A DNA stretch of 64,000 nucleotides from Coix lacryma-jobi var. lacryma-jobi (Eukaryota > Streptophyta > Magnoliopsida > Poales > Poaceae): positions 96,818,177 through 96,882,176 of the forward strand of contig CM019827.1 of NCBI GenBank assembly GCA_009763385.1. The letters are read 5' to 3'. Below, in pieces: positions 1-11,231 of the stretch (position 1 is its first letter; every line of letters starts with the position of its first letter). The notes below the pieces were generated by a model, which was not told the DNA's origin, ran no database searches, and saw nothing but the letters and a program-made list of their open reading frames with translations. A program made the position numbers and the translations under genes.

Positions 1-1
1 A

Positions 2-259
2 AGGGTACCTTTGTTGTGTGACAATGAGAGCGCGGTTAAGCTTGCTAACAACCCGGTTCAACACTCTCGCACAAAGCACATAGATATTCGCCATCACTTT
101 CTTAGAGACCATGTTTCCAAGATAGACATATCCTTAGAGGGAGTTAGAACCAAAGATCAATTGGCGGATATCTTCACAAAACCCCTAGATGAGAACACTC
201 TTTGTAGATTGCGAAGTGAGCTTAATGTGCTTGATCTAAGTAACTTTGTCAAAAGGTGA
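2..259 (+). pseudogene. C-terminal end of Ty1/copia pol (RNase H), cut by the window edge
   Basis: The frame is open from the left edge to a stop at 257-259. It carries the end of a copia RNase H: a CDNESAVKLANNP block, then HSRTKHIDIRHHF, then the QLADIFTKPL block typical of the pol C-terminus. RNase H removes the RNA strand of the RNA/DNA hybrid during reverse transcription. The env-like frame and a 3' LTR downstream place this in a Sirevirus-like element. Whether the upstream pol is intact cannot be seen. Confidence 0.9.
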
Positions 260-1890
260 AAGGGGTTGTCTTTGCATTGCATTGTATCATATGCCATGTT
301 TAAATTATGCTTTGCACATAGGCTTGTCAGACGTGGTTAAGATAACCGCCCTAAAAAGCGTGTGAAGAAGCTTACCCATGAGCAAACTTGACAAGCAACC
401 TGGATTCAAATTCCGTATTGCATTGCATATGCATGTTTGTTGCTTTGTCGTTTCTTTTCGGTTATGTTTTGAGCAACCGCTGTGTTCGTCCACCGCTAGG
501 GGGAGCATTTGAGGCTCCTAATGGTTGAGACCCCTAGTTTTGGTGGCCACATGTTGTCTCCTCGAGTTTTATTGCCTATTTTATCTAGAAAACTAAATTA
601 GCCTATGGCAAAATATTTGAAAAATTTGAGGGTTTGAGAGAAGTCACTCCACTAGGTTCCAACTGGTGTTCATTTGCCCCTTATTTGAGTTGGAACTTGG
701 TTGGGAGAAGTCGGCGCGAAAAATCGAGTCAAAACAGGGTTTTCCTGTGACCGGACGCTGCGACCGGACGCTCCTGGTGCGTCCGGTCAGTTCATCCTGC
801 GCGCAGGTGAACAGTGTCACCGACGCGTCCAGTCAGGTGTGTGTGCCAGCGTCCGATCATTTGCCGAAGTGGGATCGGACGCAGGGTGCGTCCAGTCGTC
901 CATGACAGGTCGCGTCCGGTCGGCCAAAATGCGGATTTGGACCTCTCTGTTCGCGACCGGACGCTCGTGTCCCGTGCGTCCGGTCGTTTCGTTGAGTGCG
1001 TCCGGTCGCCACTCAAACCGCGCGATATGTTCTCCAACCGACATGCGGGCCCACAGTGCTTGTCTTCCTCTTTGTTGCCGCACCCGACCACCGTCCCACG
1101 CCACCGTGCCCGCTCCCCGGCCGCCTCCCCGACGTCAAACCCTAACCGCCGCGCCGCCGATCTCCCCCCCACCGCGCCCGTCCTGGCCGCCCCCCCCGTG
1201 TGCCCGGCCTCCCGCGCGCCCGCGCCTCCCTCCCCTGCGCGCTCGCCGCCACCTCTCCTCCGCGCGCGCGCTCGCCGCCCACCTTCACCGGCTCTTCTTC
1301 AACCGCGCCGGCGCCCCAGTTCTCCTCGCCGGAGCTCTTCCTCGTCCCCACGCCTCGCTCTCTCTCTGGCGCCTATCTTCCCCGGCCAGCAAACCCGACA
1401 TAGTGAGCTCCCCACCTCCCTCCCCAAACCGCTGCCCTCAAAGTGTTCGACAAAATGCTTCAACCAGAGTTCATGTCGTTTTAACCCGTTTCTTGGCCAT
1501 TCTCTCGCGCAGATCCTTCCGACGAGCCGTCGTGGTGCCCGAACGTGTCAATTTCTTACCCCTGCTTGGTCGGTTCGTCGCGTCTTGTCAGGTAGCAAAG
1601 CCATGCCTCGTATCTCTCTTCCCTTGCTTTGCTTCCGATAGGGCCTTCTTTTCTCTAGTTTATATATGCTTATGTATATCCCTATCTATCTATTGCAGCG
1701 AGTCGGGCCCGTGTCAGTGAGCCGTGTGGCAGTGTCAGCTTAATCCGGGGCCAAGCTCGCAGATACGGAACGAGGCCAAGCCTCTGAGGTTCAGTCCAGT
1801 CCTCTGTTTGCTTGGCAGTGGTTCTCCGTGGCTCGTCAGTGACAGTGGTTCTCAGAGGCAGTCAGTGGCAGTGACTCTGTTCTTGTAGCG
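260..1890 (+). other. Noncoding spacer between pol and env-like ORF of the Sirevirus-like element
   Basis: No convincing coding region is seen. 260-730 is ordinary AT-moderate sequence that includes a GGGGGAGC stretch near 500. 740-1010 holds a motif array listed separately. 1040-1420 is very C/G-rich and gives long proline/arginine-rich open frames in several phases at once, which argues against real coding. Pyrimidine tracts followed by CAG near 1590 and 1698 could be splice acceptors for a subgenomic env-like transcript, but this is inference. Confidence 0.6.
740..1010. repeat. Array of GACCGGACGC / GCGTCCGGTC motifs (internal copy)
   Basis: About ten copies of the 10-mer GACCGGACGC or its reverse complement, some with one substitution, lie in 270 bp in both orientations, often as face-to-face pairs around short spacers. 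The same motif is clustered in the 3' LTR of this element at 5430-5760. Conserved CpG-rich palindromic motifs are known from Sirevirus noncoding regions. Confidence 0.85.
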
Positions 1891-4521
1891 ATGGCTCGCT
1901 GCAAGAACGTCGGCGGAGGTCCCGGGGCAGATCCTCCTCCCCCTCGTCCTCCTTCTAGTGACAAGGGGAAGAGGCCGCAGAAGCTTGTGTCCAAGAAGCG
2001 CAAGCGTCACGACCGCGATACAGAGATGGCACTTGCAGCAGCTCGAGCAGCCGAGAGGGCAGAGCAGAGTGGTCAGGCAGGGGGTCTTCGTATTCGCGAC
2101 CCGGCTTCAGCTCAGGAGAGTCAGGGCAGTGGTCAGCAGAGCGGTCAGAGGGTTCGCGACTTACTCACAGAGCAGCAGGTCCAGGCTCTGCTTCAGACTG
2201 AGGGTGGCATCGTCAGGATTCAGGGACATGCGTACTCTCTCGACGACCCAGCTGACGTCCTCCCTCCTGACTTTCAGTTCCTGTCAGAGGCCGCTTTAGC
2301 TCTTGCAGCAGCTACAGCCAGTGGGTCAGCTCCAGAGCCCAGTTCAGCTACAGAGACCCCGGCAGAGGGTCAGACAGAGGAGCAGCCAGCTCAGCAACCC
2401 CTCCGCAGGTCCACCCGCTCTCGCACTTAGGTGTCTCCTCGACCTGAGGCGCAGAGGCGGGGTGGTCGACCCCCTCCGAGGCCACAAGGACCCCCACCTG
2501 TGGAGCACTTGGACCTACGGGCTGCGACAGCACGTTAGGTATAGGCACTGCGCCTGATCCCGTACGAGGAGTGGTTCCCAGCTGCCAGGCACCCTCAGGC
2601 CACCGAGGGCTTCTACACTGTTATTCAGGAGGATTTCTACAGAGCATATGTCAACAGCGGCGTTCATATCCGTCCCCACAGAGTCTGCCCGCTGGAGACT
2701 ATTGTTGCAGTTGCTGGAGAGGCTATTCGCCCTATGCTATCCTATTTGCCTGGGTTAGCGGATCTTATGGGACGCAGTGGTCAGTATGTTGAGGATTGGG
2801 TCCGACAGTTCTACGCGTCCCTGTGGATCTCCCCGGACCACCGGTTCCTGCACTTTCCTTTCAGGGGGAGGTCCTATAGGCTCTACAGCTCACGTGCCAG
2901 AGAGTATCTTTGTCTGACTGTCTATCCAACTCGGGTTCACACGTTGTGCTATGGAGAGACAGAGCCGCCTAGGTGTCCACACGCAGGCGAGATTCCACCT
3001 GCCGACTTGGTTCGTGCCTGCTTCCGGCAGCCGTTCGGAGAGGGGTCCAGCCGGCGTCCTCGTGACTTGACGCCGACGGCCCGTCTCATGAACGAGGTCA
3101 TGAGGCGCACTCTTCTACCCCCGACAGGCTACAGAGATGGGCTTACACGTATTCAGATCTGGCTAGTTCACCACCTGGTTTCACAGCTGGAGTTTGATAT
3201 TTGGGATGTGATTATTTCTGAGATGGAGGACACACTGGCTGAGGGCTTCAAGGGTCACCGGCAGCTTCCCTATGCTCACCTGATCTGCTACCTTTTGAGG
3301 AGGATCATTCCGACGCTACTTCCTGAGCTCCATCAGTCCTCGACGGAGTTCCCCGTGTACGACACTCGCCAGATTGTCGGGGATCGTCTAGACACTCGTC
3401 CTAGGGGTCAGCGCCAGAGGCTGGTTGTCATAGAGACAGAGGCACAGCAGGACGAGACTGTCAGTCAGTTGGCAGAGGCTGAGCTCGCAGCACTTGAGGT
3501 AGAGGGAGAGGACCCCGACGATGAGTTTCCGTCTGACAGCACCGACGACGACTACGCTCCTCTTCCGAGGATGCGTCCACAGGGAGCTCACGACTCCGAG
3601 GCCTCCTCCTCGCGTATGGCCGGCTCCGATCCAGCCCTCCTGGCTATTCTTTCTCGGATGGAGCAGTAGCAGTCTCGACTGTCTGAGGAGGTTCAGCGTC
3701 AGGCAGAGGAGCAGCGATGACAGGCACAGGAGCAGGCTCGACTGGCAGAGGCACAGGCAGTGGCCGCAGCATAGGCTCAGGAGCGCCAGGACGCTCTCCA
3801 GAGGCAGATGATTCAGCTCCAGACACAAACACTTGCCTTCTTGGAGAGGATGGCGGCTCTTCCACAGTTACCTCAGTCGCCTCAGTTTCAGCTGCAGCAG
3901 CCCGGGCCGTCGACCTCGTTCTACACGGCAGTTCCTTCGTCGACGGTCTCACCCTTTCCACAGTACCCGCAGTGGTTCTCACCTCTGCCAGGCCAGCAGC
4001 CAGGGTTCACACCGATTCACTCCGGCTTCACTCCCACTCAGATAGAGTTGGTTCTCGTGACACCTAGGAGTTTGGAGGCTTCTTTCAGCGAGCTCACCGG
4101 CCTGCCCACCCTGCCAGTGCTCCAGTTGCCAGTGACCTCTGCTCCAACTCCTGCTACCGCTACTGGTACTACAGAGACCTTTCCTTCCTCAGTAGCGTCT
4201 TCCGAGCCACCGGTCTCTCAGAGTCAGACTCTCCCTGTCAGCTCAGCACCTGAGACTTCGATGACCGTGTCAGTGGCAGTGACCGAGCCTGTGGACCCTC
4301 CTCCAGCGTCAGAGCCTCCACAGCCAGAGCTTCCAGCGCCAGAGGCCGCTCCCGTGTCAGCTGAGCAGACCCAGACTGCTTCACCTCCACGTCCAGTGTC
4401 CGAGGGTCAGCCAGCTCACAGTTTGTCGTCCGACGAGGAGGCCTACCTTGCTCAGTTTGAGACTCTTCCGCGTACCTTGTCGCCCGACTCGTCTGCTCCC
4501 GTCCCGCCTTCCGACCCTTAG
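1891..4521 (+). pseudogene. Env-like third ORF of a Sirevirus-like copia element, broken by in-frame stops
   Basis: A single reading frame runs 877 codons from ATG 1891 to the stop at 4519-4521. It is interrupted in frame at 2428 (TAG), 2536 and 2542 (TAG, TAG), 3667 (TAG), 3718 (TGA) and 3772 (TAG); protein similarity style and composition continue across each stop. The N-terminus is basic (KKRKRH near residue 37) then Ala/Gln-rich. The middle (about 2700-3400) is a folded-looking domain with FRGRSYRLYSSRAREYL, resembling a domain seen in plant retroelement extra ORFs. Then follow an acidic stretch, a Gln-rich coiled-coil-like stretch and a Pro/Ser/Thr-rich tail. Position between pol and the 3' LTR matches the env-like ORF of Sireviruses; its function is unproven. 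No transmembrane segment is evident. Confidence 0.75.
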
Positions 4522-4988
4522 GTTTTGGTCTTTGATGCCAAAGGGGGAGAGAGCGTATGTTAGACGTAGGGGGAGCTTGTGAGAGGGTCTCGGTTCTTTT
4601 GTGTGATCTTGCACTCATATGCATACATGTTTATCTTTTGGCACTTGTACGATATGTGTATGTCTTTTGGTCGTGACATGTGATGCTACACTTGTTATAT
4701 ACTCATGTCACTCGTTTATGCTCAGTTGTGACATGTTATGCTTCACTCGTTATTTTCTACATGTCACTTGATTATGCTCATTTACTTTGCTTTCGCACTT
4801 ATACTCCGATAAATGAGCTTGTTCATAAGTACTTGTGTTAATTCTTATTATGTTGAGTACTTATGTGGACTTGGTTTGTATAAGCATGCCTAACCTCTTT
4901 TGATCTTATTGTCACATGCTTATATGAACCAAGCTATTGAAAACCTCATCTTTCTTTCAAACATACTTGAGGTTGTCATCAATCACCA
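4522..4988 (+). other. Noncoding region between env-like ORF and polypurine tract
   Basis: AT-rich sequence with short near-repeats of a TGACATGT-TATGCT-CACTCGTTAT type unit between about 4670 and 4800. A GGGGGAGAG purine run at about 4543-4552 and another GGGGGAGC near 4569 are secondary polypurine-like tracts; multiple such tracts are typical upstream of Sirevirus 3' LTRs. No gene is seen. Confidence 0.6.
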
Positions 4989-5001
4989 AAAAGGGGGAGA
5001 T
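4989..5001 (+). other. Polypurine tract of the Sirevirus-like element
   Basis: AAAAGGGGGAGAT lies directly before the TG that opens the LTR at 5002. A purine run in this position primes plus-strand DNA synthesis in LTR retrotransposons. Confidence 0.85.
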
Positions 5002-6528
5002 TGTGAGCATCTAGGCCCCCAATGGGTTTCGGTGATTGGATGACAACGGTAAATTACTATGACTAACGTGTGTTTTGCAGAAACAGTTGAGTTAGGTCAT
5101 GGTAATGATGATCATGAGGGCACTATGGTATTCATGCCCCCTTATTGATGGAATTTGTTCGGCTTTCAAAGGATGGACGACGAAGATAGTGATAGGCTAG
5201 TTCTAAGTGTCATTTGGTGTTGAAGGACACTTAGAGTAGCATAGATCTTTGTTTTATCTTTGGCCGTACTATTAAGAGGGGTTTGAATGGGTAGCTTGAC
5301 CTAGGTGAGACTTTTGAGTTAGGTGTGGTGCACACTTATTAACCAAAGCTGTAGGTAGCTTAGAAAGGTCCCTAAGATCATAAGGAAGAAAGTTCGTGAA
5401 GGGAGCGTCGCAAACCGAAGTCGTTTTGGACTTCTATCTGCGACCGGACGCTCAAACCGTGGTGACCGGACGCTGGGGCATGCGTCCGGTCAGTGGTTTG
5501 GCTGAGGGGCTAGATTGGTTGCGACCGGACTCATCCTTTGCAAGCGATCGGACGCACCAGGGGGGTGAGTTCGGTCGCGTCCAGAGAGGTTCCAGAGAAG
5601 AATATTGTGGACCGGACGCGTCCGGTCAGTGGTAACCGGACGCATGGGAGCGTCCGATCAACACTTCGTACAGGTGTCAGGCTAGACGTCACGTAGCCGT
5701 TGGGCACTAACCGGACGCGTCCGGTCACCCCGACAGTGCGTCCGGTCAGTGTATAAACTGGCTGGACTTACCCCTTCGTGCATGTTTCAGGTTGGGGGGT
5801 ATAAATATGCCTCCCTCTGGTTCATGCTGACTCTCTTGCTCATTTGAAAGGTTGCCAAACACATTGTGATTCCAAGTGAGTGCAAGAGGCCTAGTGAGGT
5901 TGAGAGATTTGATAATTGAGTGATCAAACACCTCATTAGTGAATAGAGAGTAGCAAGTGTGCATCCACCCATCTCATTAGCCTTGCGTTGGTCAAGTGAG
6001 AGTTCTTGCTTGTTACTCTTGGTGATCGGCATCACCTAGACGGCTTGGTGGCGATCGGAGAGCTTGGTGATCATCCGAAGGCTTTGTGGATGACCCAAGC
6101 CATGTTGTGACCGGTAGCGAGCGATTCACCGGGCCGGAGTGGCGAAGAATCAGCTCGTAGTGAGCACTTGATCCTTGCGCGGATCAAGGGGGAGCAATAC
6201 CCTTGCGCGGGTGCTACAACGAGGACTAGGGGGTGTGCTGACACCTCGATACCTCGGAAAAAAAGATCGTCGTGTCATCTCTACTCTATTTACCTTCGCA
6301 TTTACATTTGAGCAATTCAATTCCGCACTTTACTTATTGTTCATCTCTATTTGAATTGCCATGGTAGAGTAGAAATGTCTTAGTGTCGATCTTTTGCTTG
6401 GTTGATTCTAGAGTATCTCACTTCTAGGCACTAGGGGGTTAATTGGGCTTGATAGGATTTAATTTTCGTGAAAAGTTTTAGAAAAGCCCAATTCACCCCC
6501 CCCCCTCTTGGGCATCTTGATCCTTTCA
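5002..6528 (+). mobile_element. 3' LTR of the Sirevirus-like element
   Basis: The LTR starts TGTGAGCATC right after the polypurine tract and ends CTTGATCCTTTCA after a C-rich run, giving TG...CA ends and 1527 bp, a usual size for Sirevirus LTRs. The 5' LTR is outside the window, so the target duplication (candidate TAGTA at 6529-6533) cannot be checked. A TATAAATA box at about 5800 fits the LTR promoter. Confidence 0.85.
5430..5760. repeat. Array of GACCGGACGC / GCGTCCGGTC motifs in the LTR
   Basis: About a dozen copies of the motif in both orientations, including two near-perfect back-to-back pairs (ACCGGACGCGTCCGGT near 5621-5636 and 5710-5725). The array sits 40-370 bp upstream of the putative TATA box at about 5800, as expected for U3 regulatory repeats. 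Confidence 0.85.
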
Positions 6529-8550
6529 TAGTACTTCAAGTGCGAGGGAGCTCTTACACAATCTAGTAAGCAAAAGCACAAAGCTCCTAAGCTCACTAGC
6601 AATGCTCAATAACAAGGCTACACAAGCCAAATTAGAGAGCTCAACAAATACTTAGCTACACAAACTAAGCAATGTAACTAGCAAGGCTACACAAGCCAAC
6701 TAGTTACTCATTGGAGCTACAAATATGCTACACAAGCAAACTAGCTACACAAGAGCAATACCACAAGCATAATATATGAAGAGTAAATACAAGCTTGTGT
6801 TAGGAGTAAGCAAACCAACAGGATGAACAAGTTGACACGGAGATTTTATCCCGAGGTTCGGTGGCTTGCCAACCACCTACTCCCCATTGAGACAAGCTCA
6901 AGGTTGTCGTCAGTCCTCTTGCTAGTGGTGACTACACTAGTCACACTCTCCCACAAGGAGTGCTTACCACAAGCTCTAGCACTTGACCCAGCCGGACCAC
7001 TTGACGCTCTTCACGTCTCGCTCAACTAGAGTTGCTCTTCGCGATCCCCGCGGGGCGAGCACAACACCCTTCATAAATCCTTCTCTAGAGCCACACACAA
7101 TCACCACGTGGGCTTCGCAACGGAGACACAATCCACCAAGCCGTCTAGGTGGTGGCAATCACCAAGAGTAATAAGAAATCCCCAATCACAAAGATTACCT
7201 AGTGCCACCAAATACAAATCCTCAAATGCACACACACTAGGCTCTCAATCCCTCACTCAAATTAGCACCAAGCTTGAGAGGGAAAGGAAGAGGAGAAGGT
7301 GGATCTTCACTCTCTCATCCACACCCACAAAGGGCACTCACTCTCTCATAGGATTTTTGGCTCAAATCATGGGAGAGAGGAGAGAAGAAAAGAACCCTAA
7401 CTTGAACACACAAGAGCAACAATGGGGGAGAGGAGTGGATAGAGAAGAAGGTGAGGGGGAGACGCAACCTTATCCCCAACCAGCCAGTGAACCGACTGTT
7501 GTTGTCCAAGGTTTCATTCCCGCACTGGAATTTTCGGGCGACGCGGTCTGGAAATTTCAGGGCGGAGCCGTTCAAACGGTCGATTCCGCACTGGAAATTC
7601 CAGGCGGCGCGCCCTGGAATTTCCAGGGAGGGAGCGTCTCCCGACCGTTCCTCTGAAACCCACACTGGAAATTCCAGGCGGCGCGCCCTGGAATTTCCAG
7701 GGTGGGAGCGTCTCTCCCGACCCGCACTGGAAATTCCAGTTCGGGCTGCACCAATTTCTGGATCAACGCGAAAACCAAACAGAGGATCCCTTCCTGGAAA
7801 TCCACCGAGCTAAGCTGAAATTTCCGACCACAACCAAACTTTCTTCTCTTTTTAAAACCCTTTTAAGTGCTATCTCTTCCCACAAACACCAAATCAAATT
7901 TAGCACTTGAGATAGCTTTTCACAAAGAATTTTCTTGGGCTTTCTCATCAATCTCACCACGTCACTAAGCGCAATGCAAATGCACATGAAACTCACACTT
8001 AGTGGCACTAGATAACCGTTGCAACTAAAGATTTCTCCTCTTTATAGTAAGGCTATCTATCCTAAACCCAGTCAAGCACTTCTCTACTCAACTTAGACCG
8101 GTGAAATGAAATGCCCTACAAATATACCTTTGCCTTGTGCATTCCATTTCAACTCCTCCAAAGTTGATGCAACACATGCACCAATCTTGATCAAATGATA
8201 TGATCCACTTCATATCATCACATGGCCTCCATGGTCCATCATTCTTGACTTCACTTGCTCTTCACCATTGCTTCGGTCCATCGGTGCCAAGTCTTTGCTC
8301 AAGCCTCCCAACACTCGGTACCAACGGCTTCAAAGCCTCCAACTTGTCCTTCACCTTCACAATCGGTCCATCAAGCCAAGTCTTGTCTTGATCTTCACCA
8401 CCTTAGCCATATGACTCCATGTCATGTCTCATATGCAATAAGCTCCTTCATTGCTCATTCACATGTGAACTAATTTCCTGTGTATCTCACATAAGCACAT
8501 ATTAGTTCACCTAGGTTGTCACTCAATTACCAAAACCAAACAAGGACCTT
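6529..8550 (-). mobile_element. Minus-oriented LTR of a second Sirevirus-like family (solo or truncated)
   Basis: Read on the - strand it opens TGAAAGGTCC at 8550 and continues into a GGTAATTGAGTGACAACC block analogous to the start of other Sirevirus LTRs. A TATAAAG box (- strand) lies at about 8040-8050. No primer site, gag or pol follows. The expected C-rich CA end is missing: at 6529 it abuts the end of the upstream LTR, so its 3' end may be cut or may overlap the neighbouring element's end. No target duplication could be confirmed. Confidence 0.6.
7515..7745. repeat. Array of CTGGAAATTCCAG palindromes
   Basis: At least five copies of TGGAAATTCCA or TGGAATTTCCA lie in 230 bp, in pairs flanking a GGCGGCGCGCCC spacer; each copy is itself nearly self-complementary. 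The pair near 7582-7627 is repeated almost exactly near 7665-7712. The array lies upstream of the minus-strand TATA box of this LTR, the same layout as the GACCGGACGC array in the neighbouring LTR. Confidence 0.85.
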
Positions 8551-8770
8551 TCAGGCAGTCAACGGTGAGCGGCCGGATCGGCCGAACAACGCGGTGGCGG
8601 TGACCGGGGCATGGGGCTGGTTCGCCCGCGCCATGCCTATGTCCGGCCGGCCCCCGGCCGCCAGCACGTCGGGAGAGAGGGAGGAGGGACAGGTAGAGGA
8701 AGAGGGCGGCAAGGTGGGAGACTGGGAGCAAGAGCGGCGACAGCAAAGTCCCATGGCCGGCCGGCATGCT

Positions 8771-8817
<47 letters not shown>

Positions 8818-9050
8818 GGGGCGGCGGGTTGGGCACAGGAGTCGTGGTGGCGGAGTCGTAGAGGATGAGGCCGTTCTTTTTTTTTTGTCGTCGACTAGGA
8901 GCCGAGAGACGAGATATTTCGGGGAGAAGTGTACGGCGTAGGCAGGGGGTATGTGGACCAACCAGAAGAATTGGGACGACGTGGCCCTTGCAAGCGTGCA
9001 GGGAGCTCTCCGTGAATGTAAGAGTAAATAGTAACACCCACTTAGTTTTA
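8551..9050. other. GC-rich unassigned segment with a GA microsatellite
   Basis: GC-rich sequence with open frames on both strands that read as low-complexity Arg/Gly/Glu or Ser/Leu protein, judged not coding. A pyrimidine-rich stretch then GCATGCAG at about 9055-9064 resembles a splice acceptor. A very similar TTTTGCATGCAG plus CAAAATA block recurs at about 9848-9868. Confidence 0.5.
8772..8813 (+). repeat. (GA)n microsatellite
   Basis: About 20 uninterrupted GA dinucleotides. Confidence 0.95.
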
Positions 9051-10580
9051 CTGTTTTGCATGCAGTTGTCAAAATACGAATCTTAACAAGCTACCACTGG
9101 ATTCATATGAAGATTTCTTGGATGCATTTGATTTGGATTATGTAACTGGCAACCCTACCTTCTACACTTAAGTGTTTGCAATTTTAAAAATTCCAAAGCC
9201 TAATGAGCAGTATGCGAACCAACAGATTTTGCCTAGTATTTTCTGAAGTTGGTCATGCTGGTTTAGCAGAGGCAGCTCCTGCAGTTTCAGAAAAAGTTCT
9301 ATGGCTCTGCACAATTGTTGTTGCCATGTTGGACACACATAATTGCTACCAGAATATTAATAAATTGCATGGCTAATGATATTAAATTACTTGATACTAA
9401 ATTAAGAATTGCTTTTGTGTAGTACAAGAGCAATGAAAAACTATGGACTGACCCATGCCAACAACTAGCCATATATATAAACTAATCGGTTCCTCAAATA
9501 TTAAAATTCAGTATTCATTGCTACATGAGAAAACGGGAGATGTACTATAGTTCCTACTTGATATAATGACATATTCTACCTCCCCATGCATATGGTTACT
9601 CCTATTTGATATGATAACATGTTCAATTTGTACCATGGACAGTCTTAAGTTTTCCAAAGAACTGATAGGCCATATCTATTATGAAAAATCTGAACAACAA
9701 CTGATAGCATGTACTGAAAAAAATGGATAGCATTGTACTGAACAAAAAAATTGCATAAGTTGGTGGCCTTTTTTGCCTAATTGAGTACATTATTATTGCC
9801 TAAGTAGTCTAACTAAGTTGATTGTTGTCACATACTTATACTTACTTTTTTGCATGCAGGTCTCAAAATATGGAAGCACGATGGATTTGCTGCTGAGCCC
9901 CGGCTCCCTCTGAAGGTCAACCACTATCGGTGCCCGTGTCGCCCCGTTCTCTCTCGTCGGCTGCACTGCACAACAAAAGCGTCCAAATCCAGTAATTATG
10001 ATTAACTCATAGCGCACAATCTTATTCAATTTATGATTTAATCTAGTTCTCCTTATTGCTATATTAACATACTGATAATTGTGTGACATAATTTTTAACA
10101 CTGGACAACATCCAACAGCCAAAATGTAGGAATTTGAGAGCCTAATTTTTTTTGATATCACAGATACAAAAAGGCAGAAGGGAAGAAGAAATATTAGAAA
10201 GGCATGAGGGAGTGATAAAGAATCCAATAGCATGAAGTTATCAAATTTGGTAGCAGGAAGCAAATTGGACTGGGCAGCTCTTTTCCAATTCATATGGTCA
10301 TATATATATGGAAAACCATAATATAGCCTATTCACTATTTACTTGTGCTATTGATGTGTTGAAAGTAGACTGACCACGTTCGGGCAACCAACAATAATAA
10401 ATCTTGTGTGCACTTCTATGTACAAAACTGGCATAAGAAGTGTCATCTACTAGGATTTGGATTCTTTAGGAGTTTGTATTCTATAGAAGGCAACCAATAT
10501 GCGCAAGGTTGTCCATTTGAAAGTTGAAATAAATGGCAGGTACATTTAAACTGCAGAGACCAAATTGTGAAAATACTTAC
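9051..10580. other. Intergenic sequence, nothing recognised
   Basis: AT-rich sequence without a convincing gene. A minus open frame of 180 codons (10335-9793) has no recognisable domain and AT-driven composition. Possible relic exon at about 9862-9980 on the + strand, no identification. Confidence 0.5.
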
Positions 10581-11231
10581 ATCTCCCTTCGGTGATCAAG
10601 CACATCAAGCTGTCCTTGCAACTTCTCTTCTGTCCCTAAGTGCAAGGTGTCATGTTCAAAGTTTGGATATAACAAGAACTTGTTAAGCAGTGAGTGCAAA
10701 CTTGACACTCTGCAGACACGAATCCAACTAAACAAAATGTGGCATAGTAATGGACACTTGTTTCAGCAGAATAATAGAATGCATGAGAAAAAAGGGATCA
10801 TACCTCAATAGGGTCTTGTTTCCTCACCGAAAGGTACCTAGCTTTCCCAGATGGCATCAAAAAACACAATGCAACATGAGCATCCTCCCGGTCAACAAAA
10901 GAAGCTATTGAATTTGCTAATCGTAACAACACATGTCGATGTCCAATGAGAGTGGCTCAATTTCCTAGCAATATCAACAGCAAGTTTCTGCAATCAACTA
11001 GCAGCGAAACAATTAAGAAGTTCTGCATTCTCCCAAGCAAAGTCACTTGGGTCCAGCATTTTCACGTATCTCAACCAACAATTTGAACACGAGAATATCC
11101 TCATGCGAAACCGACCTCCTAGAGCCGATGGTCATCAGGCTCACCCTCCTGACCATTTCGTGCAAGCTCCCTGAGGATGGATCGATCAACTCGGATTTCA
11201 GCAGTATGTCCCCACCCACACGCATCTCTTC
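10581..11231 (-). pseudogene. Decayed minus-strand gene fragment with exon-like blocks, product not recognised
   Basis: Three blocks on the - strand have credible splice borders. One starts after TTTTTTTCAG at 11231. The second, 10987-10804, lies between TTGATTGCAG and GTATGA. The third, 10709-10581, lies between GTCTGCAG and GTAAGT. The second block reads AVDIARKLSH in one phase and then RLANSIASFVDREDAHVALC in another, so a frameshift is present. The third reads HSLLNKFLLYPNFEHDTLHL. I do not recognise the protein family. It could be a captured fragment or the relic of a neighbouring gene. Confidence 0.5.

Noticed and set aside
701..1720. Long open frames (339 and 275 codons) in overlapping phases
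   Set aside because: GC- and repeat-driven, open in several phases and both strands, Pro/Arg/Ser composition without a domain.
8519..9072. Long minus frames over the GA repeat
   Set aside because: Open because of the (GA)n tract, giving Ser/Leu runs; no domain.
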